Assembly (NCBI GenBank): GCA_035531675.1
Contig: DATKSL010000009.1
Location: 1-64,000 of the forward strand
Direction of reading: 5' to 3'
Origin: JAJPIG01 sp035531675
GTDB lineage: Bacteria; Desulfobacterota; Binatia; Binatales; Binataceae
DNA length: 64,000 nucleotides
A program made the position numbers and the translations under genes. The notes beneath the pieces are model-generated. The model searched no databases and had not been told where the DNA came from. It saw only the letters and a list, made by a program, of their open reading frames with translations. Every line of letters starts with the position of its first letter. Position 1 is the stretch's first letter. Shown here one piece after another: positions 1 through 8,390 of this stretch.

Positions 1-607
1 AGCGATGCGCCAGCGTATCCCACACGTAGGTGAAAGGGTCGTAGCGCTCCTCGACCTTGAGGGCCAGGAACTTTTCCTGCAGCTCCTTCATGGCGCGGTC
101 GAATTCGGCGCGCTCGCGCGGGCGGGCGAACCCGCTCGACAGTTTCAGCACGCGGGTTTCGGCCGCGCCGCGCCGCGTCAGCGCCTGCATCACCAGCATC
201 GCGCAGCGCGACAGCTGGCCGCGCGCATAAAGCGATCGATAGCCGCCCGGCGTCACCCGCAACCGCAGAAACGCCGGCAGCAGCTCCAGCGCGATAAACC
301 CGGGCCGCCCGCCGATCACCTTGCCGTAATAGACCAGCCGCTTCGCCGGCAGACGGTCCTTCAGCTGCCAGGTCTTGCCGATCGCGTAATCGTGCTGGAT
401 ATGCTCGGGCAGCGCCGGCGCGCGCTCGCCCGCAATCGCCTCGCGCAGGCACGGCACGCCCAGGCCGGCGGTAAAGGCGGTGCAAAAGCCCGACTGGTTG
501 ATGAAGCCGAGCGCGCTCTGCTCGCCGCTCACGCGCCGGGTCTTCAGCCGGCGAAAGTGATGGTCGCGATAGGCCTCCAACCTGGCGAGCAAGCCGGATG
601 GTTCCAT
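1..607 (-). CDS. Partial winged-helix protein, AlkZ-related family
   Basis: The frame is open from an ATG at 605-607 to the window edge, giving 202 residues without the C-terminus. The arrangement of a GFCTAF segment near residue 42, a WQLKD...VYYGK block near residues 82-96, a LELLPAFLRL stretch near 105-114 and a late FDRAMKELQ helix resembles the winged-helix AlkZ-related (HTH_42-like) proteins, some of which are interstrand-crosslink DNA glycosylases. That assignment is recalled family similarity, not tested. It lies 31 bp downstream of the kinase gene on the same strand and is probably the last visible member of the thiL-to-kinase run. No catalytic residue can be assigned here. Confidence 0.55.
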   Translation of the reverse strand, partial: MEPSGLLARLEAYRDHHFRRLKTRRVSGEQSALGFINQSGFCTAFTAGLGVPCLREAIAGERAPALPEHIQHDYAIGKTWQLKDRLPAKRLVYYGKVIGGRPGFIALELLPAFLRLRVTPGGYRSLYARGQLSRCAMLVMQALTRRGAAETRVLKLSSGFARPRERAEFDRAMKELQEKFLALKVEERYDPFTYVWDTLAHR

Positions 608-638
608 GGCGTGGCGGCGGCGGTTGAGGCTCCCCGGC

Positions 639-1967
639 TCAGCGCGCGGCGGTGGCCTGGGCCACGGCTTCGCGAAACAGCACGCGGTAGTTGTCCGGAA
701 TCGCCAGCCCCTTCACGATCCCGTCGAGCCCGATCAGCGCGCGCAGCGTAAACACCCCGTGCGGCGGCGACTTGTAGAGCTTGTGCTTGAGCGCCAGCTC
801 GCCGACCTCCGCCATCTTGGCGATCGAGTCGTAGCGGTTCGGATCGTAAACCCGATCGACCAGCAGCGGCTCGAACAGGATATGGACCACCTTGACCATC
901 GGCGCCGGGTCGCGATCGCGATCGAGGTAGCCCAGCTTGACCATCGCGCTGGCGATAATCTGGTCGTCGCGCTCCAGCAGTCCGCGCGCCAGCGTCAGGC
1001 TGCCCTGGCGCAGCGCCTCGCTGTAATGGCGAATCGAGCCGAAGTCGAGGATGCCGAGGCGCGGATGATGGGTCACCAGGTAGTTGCCGGGATGCGGATC
1101 GGTGTGTAGCACGCCGAACTCCAGAATCTGGCGCCACACCAGCCGGTAGTACTTGCGCGCCACCCAGCGGCGCAGATCCTCATCGACCGCCGGGCTCAGG
1201 ATGTCGGACAGCCAGTAGCCGTCGAGGTAGGTCATGGTCAGCACGCGGCGCGTGCTGAGCTTTTCGATCACGCGCGGGATCATGACTTCCGGATCGTCGG
1301 CCAGCAGGTGGCGAAACTCCTTGATGTTGCGCGCCTCGTTGACGTAGTCGAGTTCTTCGCGCAGCCGCTCCTCGAGCTCGCGATAGACCGTGCGGGTGTC
1401 GATCTTCTGGCGCATCAGGTCGCCCGCCAGCGCCTGCAAGGTCCGCAGCAACAGCTTCATGTTGCCCAAGTCCTGCTCGACCGTATCGGCCACGCCCGGA
1501 TACTGGATCTTGACCGCGACCTGCTCGCCGCTCTTCAGGCGGGCGCGATGCACCTGCCCCAGCGAGGCGGCGGCGAAGGCCTCGGGCTCGAAGCTCGCGA
1601 ACAGTTGCTCGGGCCGGCGGCCGAACTCGCGCCGCACCTGCTCGGCGATAGTCGCGAAGTCCATCGGCGGCACGCTGGAGCGGGTCGCCTTCAGAATATC
1701 GACCGCCTCGGCGGGCAGCAGGTCGCTGCGCATCGAGAGCATCTGGATGAGCTTCATGAAGGCGCCGCGCAACTGCTGCGAGCCTTCGACGATACGGCGG
1801 GCGTTGCGGATATGCGTTTCGAGCAGCTCGCGCTCGCGGGCGGTGGCGTTCAGGAACGGCCGCCGAATCGAGTTCCACAGGTAGCTCGAGCCGACCTGCG
1901 AGGCGAGGCCGCCAATCTTGATCGCGCGGCGCGCGCGGCCGCTGGTCAGCGATTTCCGCTCGGCCAT
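639..1967 (-). CDS. UbiB/ABC1-family atypical kinase
   Basis: 442 residues if translation starts at the ATG whose last base pair lies in the upstream stop codon (TGATG overlap with larB). An upstream ATG in the same frame lies deep inside larB and is not favoured. Family marks are an alanine-rich loop AAASLGQVHRA, the ATP-anchoring lysine in VAVKIQYPG, the catalytic-loop motif DPHPGNY and the metal-binding LDFGSI. The family KxGQ motif reads KLIQ here, so its glycine is replaced by isoleucine. Members act as ATPases or kinases needed for ubiquinone biosynthesis or isoprenoid lipid handling, usually at the membrane. No other ubi gene is adjacent, so the role in quinone synthesis is inference. 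Confidence 0.88.
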   Translation of the reverse strand: MAERKSLTSGRARRAIKIGGLASQVGSSYLWNSIRRPFLNATARERELLETHIRNARRIVEGSQQLRGAFMKLIQMLSMRSDLLPAEAVDILKATRSSVPPMDFATIAEQVRREFGRRPEQLFASFEPEAFAAASLGQVHRARLKSGEQVAVKIQYPGVADTVEQDLGNMKLLLRTLQALAGDLMRQKIDTRTVYRELEERLREELDYVNEARNIKEFRHLLADDPEVMIPRVIEKLSTRRVLTMTYLDGYWLSDILSPAVDEDLRRWVARKYYRLVWRQILEFGVLHTDPHPGNYLVTHHPRLGILDFGSIRHYSEALRQGSLTLARGLLERDDQIIASAMVKLGYLDRDRDPAPMVKVVHILFEPLLVDRVYDPNRYDSIAKMAEVGELALKHKLYKSPPHGVFTLRALIGLDGIVKGLAIPDNYRVLFREAVAQATAAR

Positions 1968-2737
1968 CAGTCGCCGTCGCGCGCGATACCCACGCGGTTC
2001 ATCAGGGTGGCGGCCAGCGCCGCGCCGAAACCGTTGTCGATGTTCACCACCGTGACCCCGCTGGCGCAACTGTTGAGCATCCCCAGCAGCGCCGCCAAAC
2101 CGCCGAAGGCGGTGCCGTAGCCGACGCTGGTCGGGACGGCGACCACCGGCTTGTCGAGCAGTCCGGCGACCACCGACGGCAGCGCGCCTTCCATCCCGGC
2201 CACCACGATCAGCACCGCCGCGCCGCTCAGCGCGTCGAGGTTGGCGGTCAGCCGATGGAGGCCGGCGACGCCGACGTCATGGAGCCGCGTCACGCGATTG
2301 CCGAACAGCTCGGCGCATAGCGCCGCCTCTTCGGCCACCGGCAGATCGGAGGTGCCGGCGCAGACCACCGCCACCACGCCATGACCGCGCATCGCGACCG
2401 GCCGCGCGATGACCGCGCCGATACGCGCGACTTCGTGGTAGACCAGTTTTTTGAGCCGAGTTCTGACGGCGCGCGCTTTTTCCGGCGCCAGCCGCGTCAC
2501 GATCAGGTTGCCGCCGGCTTGCAGCACGCGCTCGCCGATGGCGGCAATCTGCGCGGCGCTCTTGCCCTCGCCGAACACCACCTCGGGGATACCTCGGCGC
2601 AGCGTGCGATGGTTATCGAGCTTGGCGAAGCCGAGATCCTCGAACGGCAGATGACGCAGGCGGCGCAGCGCTCCTGGAGCGCTCATGCGGCCGGCCGCCA
2701 CCTGATCCAGGATGTGCCGGATGTGCTCCTCGGTCAT
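1967..2737 (-). CDS. larB: Nickel-pincer cofactor biosynthesis protein LarB
   Basis: 256 residues, the usual LarB length. The C-terminal half is a PurE/AIR-carboxylase-like domain with the typical run VPTSVGYGTAFGG followed by LLGMLNSC and VNIDNGFGAA. LarB carboxylates and hydrolyses nicotinate adenine dinucleotide to pyridinium-3,5-biscarboxylate mononucleotide, the first step toward the nickel-pincer cofactor of lactate racemase and related enzymes. The start overlaps the upstream CorC-type stop by ATGA, and the stop overlaps the kinase start. LarC, LarE and LarA are not in this window, so the pathway would have to be completed elsewhere. Confidence 0.92.
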   Translation of the reverse strand: MTEEHIRHILDQVAAGRMSAPGALRRLRHLPFEDLGFAKLDNHRTLRRGIPEVVFGEGKSAAQIAAIGERVLQAGGNLIVTRLAPEKARAVRTRLKKLVYHEVARIGAVIARPVAMRGHGVVAVVCAGTSDLPVAEEAALCAELFGNRVTRLHDVGVAGLHRLTANLDALSGAAVLIVVAGMEGALPSVVAGLLDKPVVAVPTSVGYGTAFGGLAALLGMLNSCASGVTVVNIDNGFGAALAATLMNRVGIARDGD

Positions 2738-4017
2738 CGCCGGCGGGTGCGTTCGGGACGCAGCGGCCGGGCCAGCCTGATTATCACCTCGCGCACCGCG
2801 CGCGCGTCGGCGCGGGTCACCGTGATCGTCAGCTCGCCGACCTTGAGTTGTTCGCCGGGTTTGGGGATATGGCCGAGTCGTTCCACCACCAGACCCGCGA
2901 TCGTAGCATACTCGTCGCCTTCGGGAAGATTCAGCGCGAAGTGGTCGTTAAGCTCCGTGATCGGCGCGCGCCCCAGCATCTTGAGCGTGCGCGAGTTGAC
3001 CACGCTCGCCAGCTCCTCGCCGGCGTCGTACTCGTCCTCGATCTCGCCGACGATCTCCTCGAGCAGATCCTCGATGGTCAAAATTCCCGAAGCGCCGCCG
3101 TACTCGTCGACCACCACCGCCAGGTTTTCGCCGGTGCGCTGCATCGCGACCAGGATTTCATCGAGCGGCGTCGATTCGGAGAAGTAACTGACCGGCCGCA
3201 TCGCTTCCGAGACCGGGCGGCTCAGATTGGGCGCTTCGAGCAGATCGAAAACGTGCACCACGCCGATCAGATCGAAGATCCGCCCGTGAAACACCGGCAG
3301 GCGGCTGAAGCCCTCGCGCCGCGCGACCTCGGCCGCGCTCGCCAGCGAGGCGTCGTCGGGCACCGCCTCGATGCGCACCAGCGGCACCATCGCCTTGCGC
3401 GCCTCGGAATGGGTGAAGCGGAAGATGCGACTGATCATCTGCTGCTCGGCCGGCAGAATCGCGTCGGCATCGGGGCCGCGGCCGTTGCCCTCGCGCCGCA
3501 GCAGCAGTGCCAGGTCCTCGCGGGTCAGAAACACGCTGCCGACCTCGGGCGCGACCCCGGCCAGCCGCCGCAACCAGCGGCTCAGCATGGTCTCGAACTT
3601 GAGCAGCGGCGCGAGCGCCGTCGCGGCCAGCATCAGCGGACGCGCGGCGAAAGCGGCGAAGCCCAGCGGCGCCCGCAGCACGATCAGCTTGGGCAGCGAC
3701 TCGCCGAGCAGCAGCGTTATCGGGGCGAGGATGAACGGGGCCAGGTAGGAGTAATCGGGCCCGAGACGATGCAGCCAGGTGGTGAGCACCGCCGCCGCAA
3801 TCACGGTCGCGAGGTTGTTACTGGTCAGCACCAGCGCGAGCAGCCGGTCGCGGCGCTGCAGCAGCGCCTCAAGGATCGGCGCGCGCTTCTCGCCGCGGGC
3901 GGTGGCGGCGCGGACCTTGACGTCGTCGGCGGCGACCAGCGCGATTTCGCTGGCCGCGAAAAACGCCTGCACTATCACGCACGCGGCGACGATCGCGATC
4001 AGCTCGGCTAGCTCCAT
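2734..4017 (-). CDS. CNNM/CorC-family membrane protein with CBS pair (copy 1)
   Basis: 427 residues in the standard order: an N-terminal DUF21 (CNNM) membrane domain with about four hydrophobic segments (residues 1-150), a CBS-domain pair (about 205-330, ending in the conserved VVDEYGGASGILTIEDLLEE run), and a C-terminal CorC_HlyC domain. Family members mediate or regulate magnesium/cobalt transport; many are mis-annotated as hemolysins. The start lies inside the end of the paralogue at 4008-5225 (10 bp overlap) and the stop overlaps larB, so translation is probably coupled. The two tandem copies are diverged and may form a heteromer, which is inference. Confidence 0.88.
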   Translation of the reverse strand: MELAELIAIVAACVIVQAFFAASEIALVAADDVKVRAATARGEKRAPILEALLQRRDRLLALVLTSNNLATVIAAAVLTTWLHRLGPDYSYLAPFILAPITLLLGESLPKLIVLRAPLGFAAFAARPLMLAATALAPLLKFETMLSRWLRRLAGVAPEVGSVFLTREDLALLLRREGNGRGPDADAILPAEQQMISRIFRFTHSEARKAMVPLVRIEAVPDDASLASAAEVARREGFSRLPVFHGRIFDLIGVVHVFDLLEAPNLSRPVSEAMRPVSYFSESTPLDEILVAMQRTGENLAVVVDEYGGASGILTIEDLLEEIVGEIEDEYDAGEELASVVNSRTLKMLGRAPITELNDHFALNLPEGDEYATIAGLVVERLGHIPKPGEQLKVGELTITVTRADARAVREVIIRLARPLRPERTRRR

Positions 4018-5225
4018 CGCTTGAGCCTCAAACGCTCGACGCTTGCCCCGCGCACGCGTTCGACGGTGGCCTCGAAGTCGCCGATCCGGAAGCGATTCCC
4101 GGCGCGCGGCACCCGGCCGAGATTACGCAGCACCAGGCTGTTGAGCGAGCGGGCGCCGCCGCTGTCGGGCAGCGCGCCTTCCAGGGTGAGCGCCGCCCGC
4201 AGTTGCGCGACGTCGATGCCGCCCGAGACCAGCCATTCGCCGGGGCCGACCACCTCGAGCTCCGGGCCTTCGAGCTCGAATTCATCGCGCAACTCGCCGA
4301 ACAACTCCTCGAGCAGATCCTCGAGCGAGATCAGCCCCAGCAGCCGTCCGTATTCGTTGACCACCAGCGCGAGCTGGAAGCGGTCGCGGCGCATCTCTTC
4401 GAACAGCTCCACCAGCAGCTTGGCCGGCGGCACAAAGCGCGGCGGGCGGATCAGGCGCTCCAGGCGCGGCAGCGTCTGATCGAGCCGGCGCACGATCAGA
4501 TCCTTGGCGTGCAGCACGCCGACGATGTAATCCGGGTCGCCGCGGTAGATCGGGACGCGCGAGAAGTGCGCGTGCGCCACCTCGGCGATCAAGTGGTCGG
4601 GCGGAGTGTTGATGTCGAGCGAAAAAATCCGCTCCCGCGGCGTCATCACCTCGGCCACCCGATGGCCGGCGAAGTCGAACACCCGGTGGATCAGCTCGCG
4701 CTCGGCGGGCTCGACCTCGCCCTGATGCTCGCTCAGCCGGAGCAGCGCCTTGAACTCGGTCTCGGAGACCGGCTCGGGGCGTGCGGAGAGCTCGCCGGGC
4801 GTGAACAGGCGCGCGACCGGATGCAGCACGGTGCTGAGCGCCGCCAGCGGCCGCGCGGTCAGCGTGGCGATGATGGTGGGGAAGCCGAGCGCGAAGGTCT
4901 TGGGCGTGATGTCGCAGAACAGCATCACGATCACCAGCATCACCGGCACCGCGATATAGCCGCCCTTGGGGCCGAGCCAGAACAGCAGGAACGAAGTCGC
5001 CAGGCATTCGGCAAAGACGTTGGCGGTCTCGTTCATGCCGATCACGATCACCAGCGATTCGAGCGGCCGGTTCATCAACCGCTCCAGCGCCTCGCGCACC
5101 CGCGCTGCGAGCTGCCCGCGGGTGTGCTCCATGCGGGCCAGCGAGAACAGGGCGGTCTCCGAAGCCGCCAGCAGCGCGCTTATCAGCAGCAGCAGGGCGA
5201 CCGCGATCGGCAGCAACGTCATCAT
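4008..5225 (-). CDS. CNNM/CorC-family membrane protein with CBS pair (copy 2)
   Basis: 405 residues from the first of two adjacent ATGs, which overlaps the thiL stop in an ATGA arrangement. The open frame extends farther upstream into thiL, but that stretch is arginine-rich shadow sequence. The DUF21 membrane domain starts immediately (MMTLLPIAVALLLL), followed by CBS repeats with LISLEDLLEELFGE near residue 300 and a C-terminal CorC_HlyC domain. In the second CBS repeat the family DEYGG becomes NEYGR. Probable role is Mg/Co homeostasis at the inner membrane, as for its neighbour. Confidence 0.87.
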   Translation of the reverse strand: MMTLLPIAVALLLLISALLAASETALFSLARMEHTRGQLAARVREALERLMNRPLESLVIVIGMNETANVFAECLATSFLLFWLGPKGGYIAVPVMLVIVMLFCDITPKTFALGFPTIIATLTARPLAALSTVLHPVARLFTPGELSARPEPVSETEFKALLRLSEHQGEVEPAERELIHRVFDFAGHRVAEVMTPRERIFSLDINTPPDHLIAEVAHAHFSRVPIYRGDPDYIVGVLHAKDLIVRRLDQTLPRLERLIRPPRFVPPAKLLVELFEEMRRDRFQLALVVNEYGRLLGLISLEDLLEELFGELRDEFELEGPELEVVGPGEWLVSGGIDVAQLRAALTLEGALPDSGGARSLNSLVLRNLGRVPRAGNRFRIGDFEATVERVRGASVERLRLKRWS

Positions 5226-6232
5226 TTGGAATCCCGGCTGCGAAGCTGATCCCATCCGGCGGTGCGCGGCGCGCGACCGCGCCGGGTGCCTCCGGTGAGC
5301 CGGATACCGTCGCTGGCGCGCATCACCCGGCCGATGCGATGGACCGCGACCCCGAGGCGCTGGCTGAGCTCCGCCGGCGACCATCGGCCGCGCGCGCAGA
5401 ACAGCAATTCGTAGTCCTCGCCACCGCCCAGCGCGAGCTCCGGATCGTCGCCGATCGCGGCGCGATAGGCGGCCGAGAGCGGAATCGCGTCGGCGTCAAT
5501 CTCCGCGCCGGCGTGGCTGGCGTCGAGCAGATGGCCGAGGTCCTGCCACAGCCCGTCGCTGAGATCGATCGCTGCCGGCGCCGGACGCATCGCGGCCAGG
5601 CGCTGGCCGGCCCGCAGCCGGCTCGTGGGGTTGAGGAAGCGTTCGATCAGGAAGCGTCGCGCGGCGCCCCGGGCGCGCCGACGGCCCTCGAGAATTTTGA
5701 GGCCGGCAGCGGCGTCGCCGACGGTGCCGGTAACGAAGATCTGATCGCCGGGCCGAGCGGTATCGCGCCGCAGGATCGATCGACGGGCCTCGCCGATAAG
5801 CGCGACGGTGATCGCAAGGGCGCTAGCCCGGGTGATATTGCCGCCCACCACGTCGAGCTCCGCGGCGACGGCGGCGCGCCGGAGTCCGGCGTACAGGCGC
5901 TCGATGAAGCGCGGCTCGAGCGTCGCCGGAATCGCCAGGTTGACCACGGATGCGAGCGGCCATCCGCCGCAGGCCGCGATATCGCTCAGGTTGACGGTCA
6001 GCGCCTTGCGGCCGAGCGCCTCGGGCCGAAACCACGGGCGGCGAAAGTGGACCCCCTCGACCATCGAATCGATCGTAACCAGCAGTGGCCGTTTAACCGG
6101 CGCCAGCACGGCGCAGTCGTCGCCCGGGCCGAGGATGGTGCGGCGTCCCGGTTTCAAGCCGGCACACAAGCGCGCAATCAGTTCAAATTCGCCGGGCGGG
6201 GGTTTTTCTTTGGAGCGGGGCAAACCGGGCAA
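5222..6232 (-). CDS. thiL: Thiamine-monophosphate kinase ThiL
   Basis: 336 residues, the normal length. ThiL phosphorylates thiamine monophosphate to the active cofactor thiamine diphosphate. Diagnostic features are the Mg/ATP-binding GPGDDCAVL near residue 35, TVNLSDIAACGG near 80, VVGGNITR near 128, and AIDLSDGLWQDLGH near 221. It is the first gene of the overlapping minus-strand run. No other thiamine gene is nearby. The association with CorC-type proteins may relate to magnesium dependence or may be incidental. Confidence 0.93.
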   Translation of the reverse strand: MPGLPRSKEKPPPGEFELIARLCAGLKPGRRTILGPGDDCAVLAPVKRPLLVTIDSMVEGVHFRRPWFRPEALGRKALTVNLSDIAACGGWPLASVVNLAIPATLEPRFIERLYAGLRRAAVAAELDVVGGNITRASALAITVALIGEARRSILRRDTARPGDQIFVTGTVGDAAAGLKILEGRRRARGAARRFLIERFLNPTSRLRAGQRLAAMRPAPAAIDLSDGLWQDLGHLLDASHAGAEIDADAIPLSAAYRAAIGDDPELALGGGEDYELLFCARGRWSPAELSQRLGVAVHRIGRVMRASDGIRLTGGTRRGRAPRTAGWDQLRSRDSK

Positions 6233-6395
6233 ATCGGTCGTGATACGGAGCGAGGTGTCAGGGGAAGCAGGCCGGGGCCGTTGACTCGCCGGCGCATCCG
6301 CTGCCGTTCGCTCTCACATCCAGACACGCTAGAGCATTCTCATGGACTCGGCAATACCGCCCGACCTCGACGGACCGGCCGCCGCGCCCCGGCGG

Positions 6396-7736
6396 TCAGG
6401 ACGCGCTTTCGACCGGCAACTCGACCGTGACAGTCAACCCCGCGTGATCGTCGGAGCGAGCCACGATGCGCCCGCCGTTGGCCTCGACCAGCGAGCGCGA
6501 GACGAACATCCCGACCATCACCGGCCAGGCCTGCACGGTGGACGACGGCGGCACCGCCATCAGCGCCGCCAACGCCGCCGGATCGAGCGGCGGACCCGAG
6601 TCGGCGATCTCGATCCGGACCCATCGATCGTGACAATCGCTGGTCACCAGGACCTGGCCGTGCTCGCAGTGGTCGATGGCGTTGATCATGAGGTTTTTCA
6701 GGATCCGTTCCAGATGATGCGGGTCGCAAGCGACCGCCGGCACGCGGTTCAGCTCGGTGAGGAACCTGACCCGCTTGCGTTGCGCCCGCTTGAGGCTTTC
6801 GCTGGCAACCTCGAGCATGATCGAGTTGGGGTCGACGGTGCGCGGGCTCGGTGTGAGGCGGCCCTCCTCGATGTTGGCGTAATCGAGGACGTTGCCGACG
6901 ATCAGGTCCATCATGCGGGTTGCCAGCCCGATGCGGGTCAGCATCTCGCGCCGCTCGGCCTCGCCCAGCTCGCGGTCCTCCTCCATGATGCCGACGAAGC
7001 CGGTTACGGCCGAGAGCGGATTGCGAATATCATGCGCCAGCATCGCCACCTGGCGGTCGCGGAAGTTGGCAGCCTCGATGAAGAGATCGAACTGATGATG
7101 AAGCCGGCGGTCGTAGTCATGCAGAAACACGGCGGTGAACTGGGCCAGACATAACGCGGCGAGCACCCCCAGCCATCGATAAATCTGGAACTCATCGAGT
7201 GCCGGCAGGAAGTAACTGGCGGCCACGAACTCCACGATGCAGGCCACGCTCATCGCCGCCTGCCAGCGCGGATTCCAGCGCACGAACGAGGCGCTGGCGA
7301 CCGGGCACAGGATTATCGCCACGAACGGCGAGACCGGATCGCCGGTGGTCATGCTGATGCGGATGACGAGGCTGACGATAAGAATCGAAAACAGCAGGGT
7401 CCAGAGCTGCCAATGGCGGCGGAAGGCGGGCAGCCAGGTGAGGCCGAAAAAGGCGGTGGTCGCCGCGAGCGCTATCCAATGGGCCGGGGTCAGGCGCGAA
7501 TGGCCGGGAAGCGCGCCGTAATTGGCCGCCGCCAGAAAAGCGAGCATGAACAGGACCGCAACCGGGCCCGAAAGCTTCAGCACCCGCAGCGCTTCCTGGC
7601 CGCTGTCGATTACGACCGCAGCGGGCGCCTCGCCGTCATCGCGCGGCGCGACCGGTCGAACCCGGGTGTGCTCCTGATGCGGCTCCTGATCCATCTCCCC
7701 CGCTGCGCGCGGCACGCGCCGGGCCACCCCGCCCAT
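6396..7736 (-). CDS. Membrane sensor histidine kinase with degenerate ATP-lid motifs
   Basis: 446 residues; a start at Met15 is an alternative. The N-terminal half (about 50-215) has roughly six hydrophobic segments and no recognisable periplasmic sensor domain. The HisKA H-box is clear (AMLAHDIRNPLSAV near residue 230) and the N-box reads LERILKNLMINAIDHC. The G1 box is ADSGPPLD, lacking the second glycine, and the usual GTGLGL of the G2 box is replaced by PVMVGMFV before a normal SLVEANGG stretch. Autophosphorylation may therefore be weak. No response regulator is adjacent; the nearest is the single-domain receiver at 28189-28626. Confidence 0.85.
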   Translation of the reverse strand: MGGVARRVPRAAGEMDQEPHQEHTRVRPVAPRDDGEAPAAVVIDSGQEALRVLKLSGPVAVLFMLAFLAAANYGALPGHSRLTPAHWIALAATTAFFGLTWLPAFRRHWQLWTLLFSILIVSLVIRISMTTGDPVSPFVAIILCPVASASFVRWNPRWQAAMSVACIVEFVAASYFLPALDEFQIYRWLGVLAALCLAQFTAVFLHDYDRRLHHQFDLFIEAANFRDRQVAMLAHDIRNPLSAVTGFVGIMEEDRELGEAERREMLTRIGLATRMMDLIVGNVLDYANIEEGRLTPSPRTVDPNSIMLEVASESLKRAQRKRVRFLTELNRVPAVACDPHHLERILKNLMINAIDHCEHGQVLVTSDCHDRWVRIEIADSGPPLDPAALAALMAVPPSSTVQAWPVMVGMFVSRSLVEANGGRIVARSDDHAGLTVTVELPVESAS

Positions 7737-7771
7737 ACTCCATTAGACATAGCGCCCGGTCGGCAGGCAAC

Positions 7772-7799
7772 TTGATCACCCTGGGTGGCACGCTATAGA
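7772..7799 (+). promoter_or_regulatory. Candidate sigma-70 promoter for the small secreted protein
   Basis: TTGATC at 7772-7777 and TATAGA at 7794-7799 are separated by 16 bp, a good match to -35/-10 consensus in an otherwise GC-rich region. A start of transcription near 7806 would give a leader of about 34 nt before the ATG at 7840. Sequence match only. Confidence 0.5.
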
Positions 7800-7839
7800 T
7801 TGCATATGTCGGTGGAAACTGGCTGGGGAGTGTGGAGAG

Positions 7840-8253
7840 ATGAAGAAATTCATCGCGGGGGCGATGGTCGGCTTGCTAACGAGTTGGGCAGTCGCGTTCG
7901 CGTCGCCAAGTTTCAATCACAACGGCATCTTCTGGAACCGGCTGACCAACGAGGGCAAGTCCGGTTATGTCAATGGCTACAATGACGCGATGCAGGTGAG
8001 TGTCGGCAAGCTTGACAGCCTGACGATCGCAGGCGATCTGTTCCATTGGAAGGGCGCGCGCAAGATCATCCATCAACTGTCGCACGAGCTGTCGCTGTCC
8101 GACGTGACGACCGCCGACGCGGTCAAGCGGCTCAACTCGCTTTACGCCAGCAGCAAGTATTCGGAGCTCGATCTCGGCTCGGCGCTGCAACTGCTTTCGG
8201 TGCCGGCCCCGGCCCGCAGCGCCGCGGCCCAGCCGCAGCCGGCGAATCGTTAA
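7840..8253 (+). CDS. Small secreted protein of unknown function
   Basis: 137 residues. A clear Sec signal peptide (MKKF, a hydrophobic core, then VAFAS near residue 22) precedes a mature domain that begins with aromatic and asparagine-rich sequence (NHNGIFWNRL) and ends in a low-complexity Ala/Pro/Gln tail. A GGAGAG ribosome site lies about 6 nt before the ATG and a good promoter about 40 bp upstream. I do not recognise a family. The body (residues 30-115) looks helical, and the protein probably acts in the periplasm. It stands alone, in the same orientation as the following trypsin-fold gene. Confidence 0.75.
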   Translation: MKKFIAGAMVGLLTSWAVAFASPSFNHNGIFWNRLTNEGKSGYVNGYNDAMQVSVGKLDSLTIAGDLFHWKGARKIIHQLSHELSLSDVTTADAVKRLNSLYASSKYSELDLGSALQLLSVPAPARSAAAQPQPANR

Positions 8254-8390
8254 AGCCTCACGCCCGCAACCAGCGCAGTCCGCGCCTCCTGCCGCATCCC
8301 GAAAGCGATCACTCTGCGCGGCCCAGGGTGATCGATAGCGCTTGAATCCTCCGCTTTACGTGCCTTACCCTGAGTCGTGGTGGCGCAAAG

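Noticed and set aside
4203..5249. A 348-codon plus-strand open frame
   Set aside because: It is a shadow of the second CorC-type gene; rich in Arg, Gln and His and without motifs.
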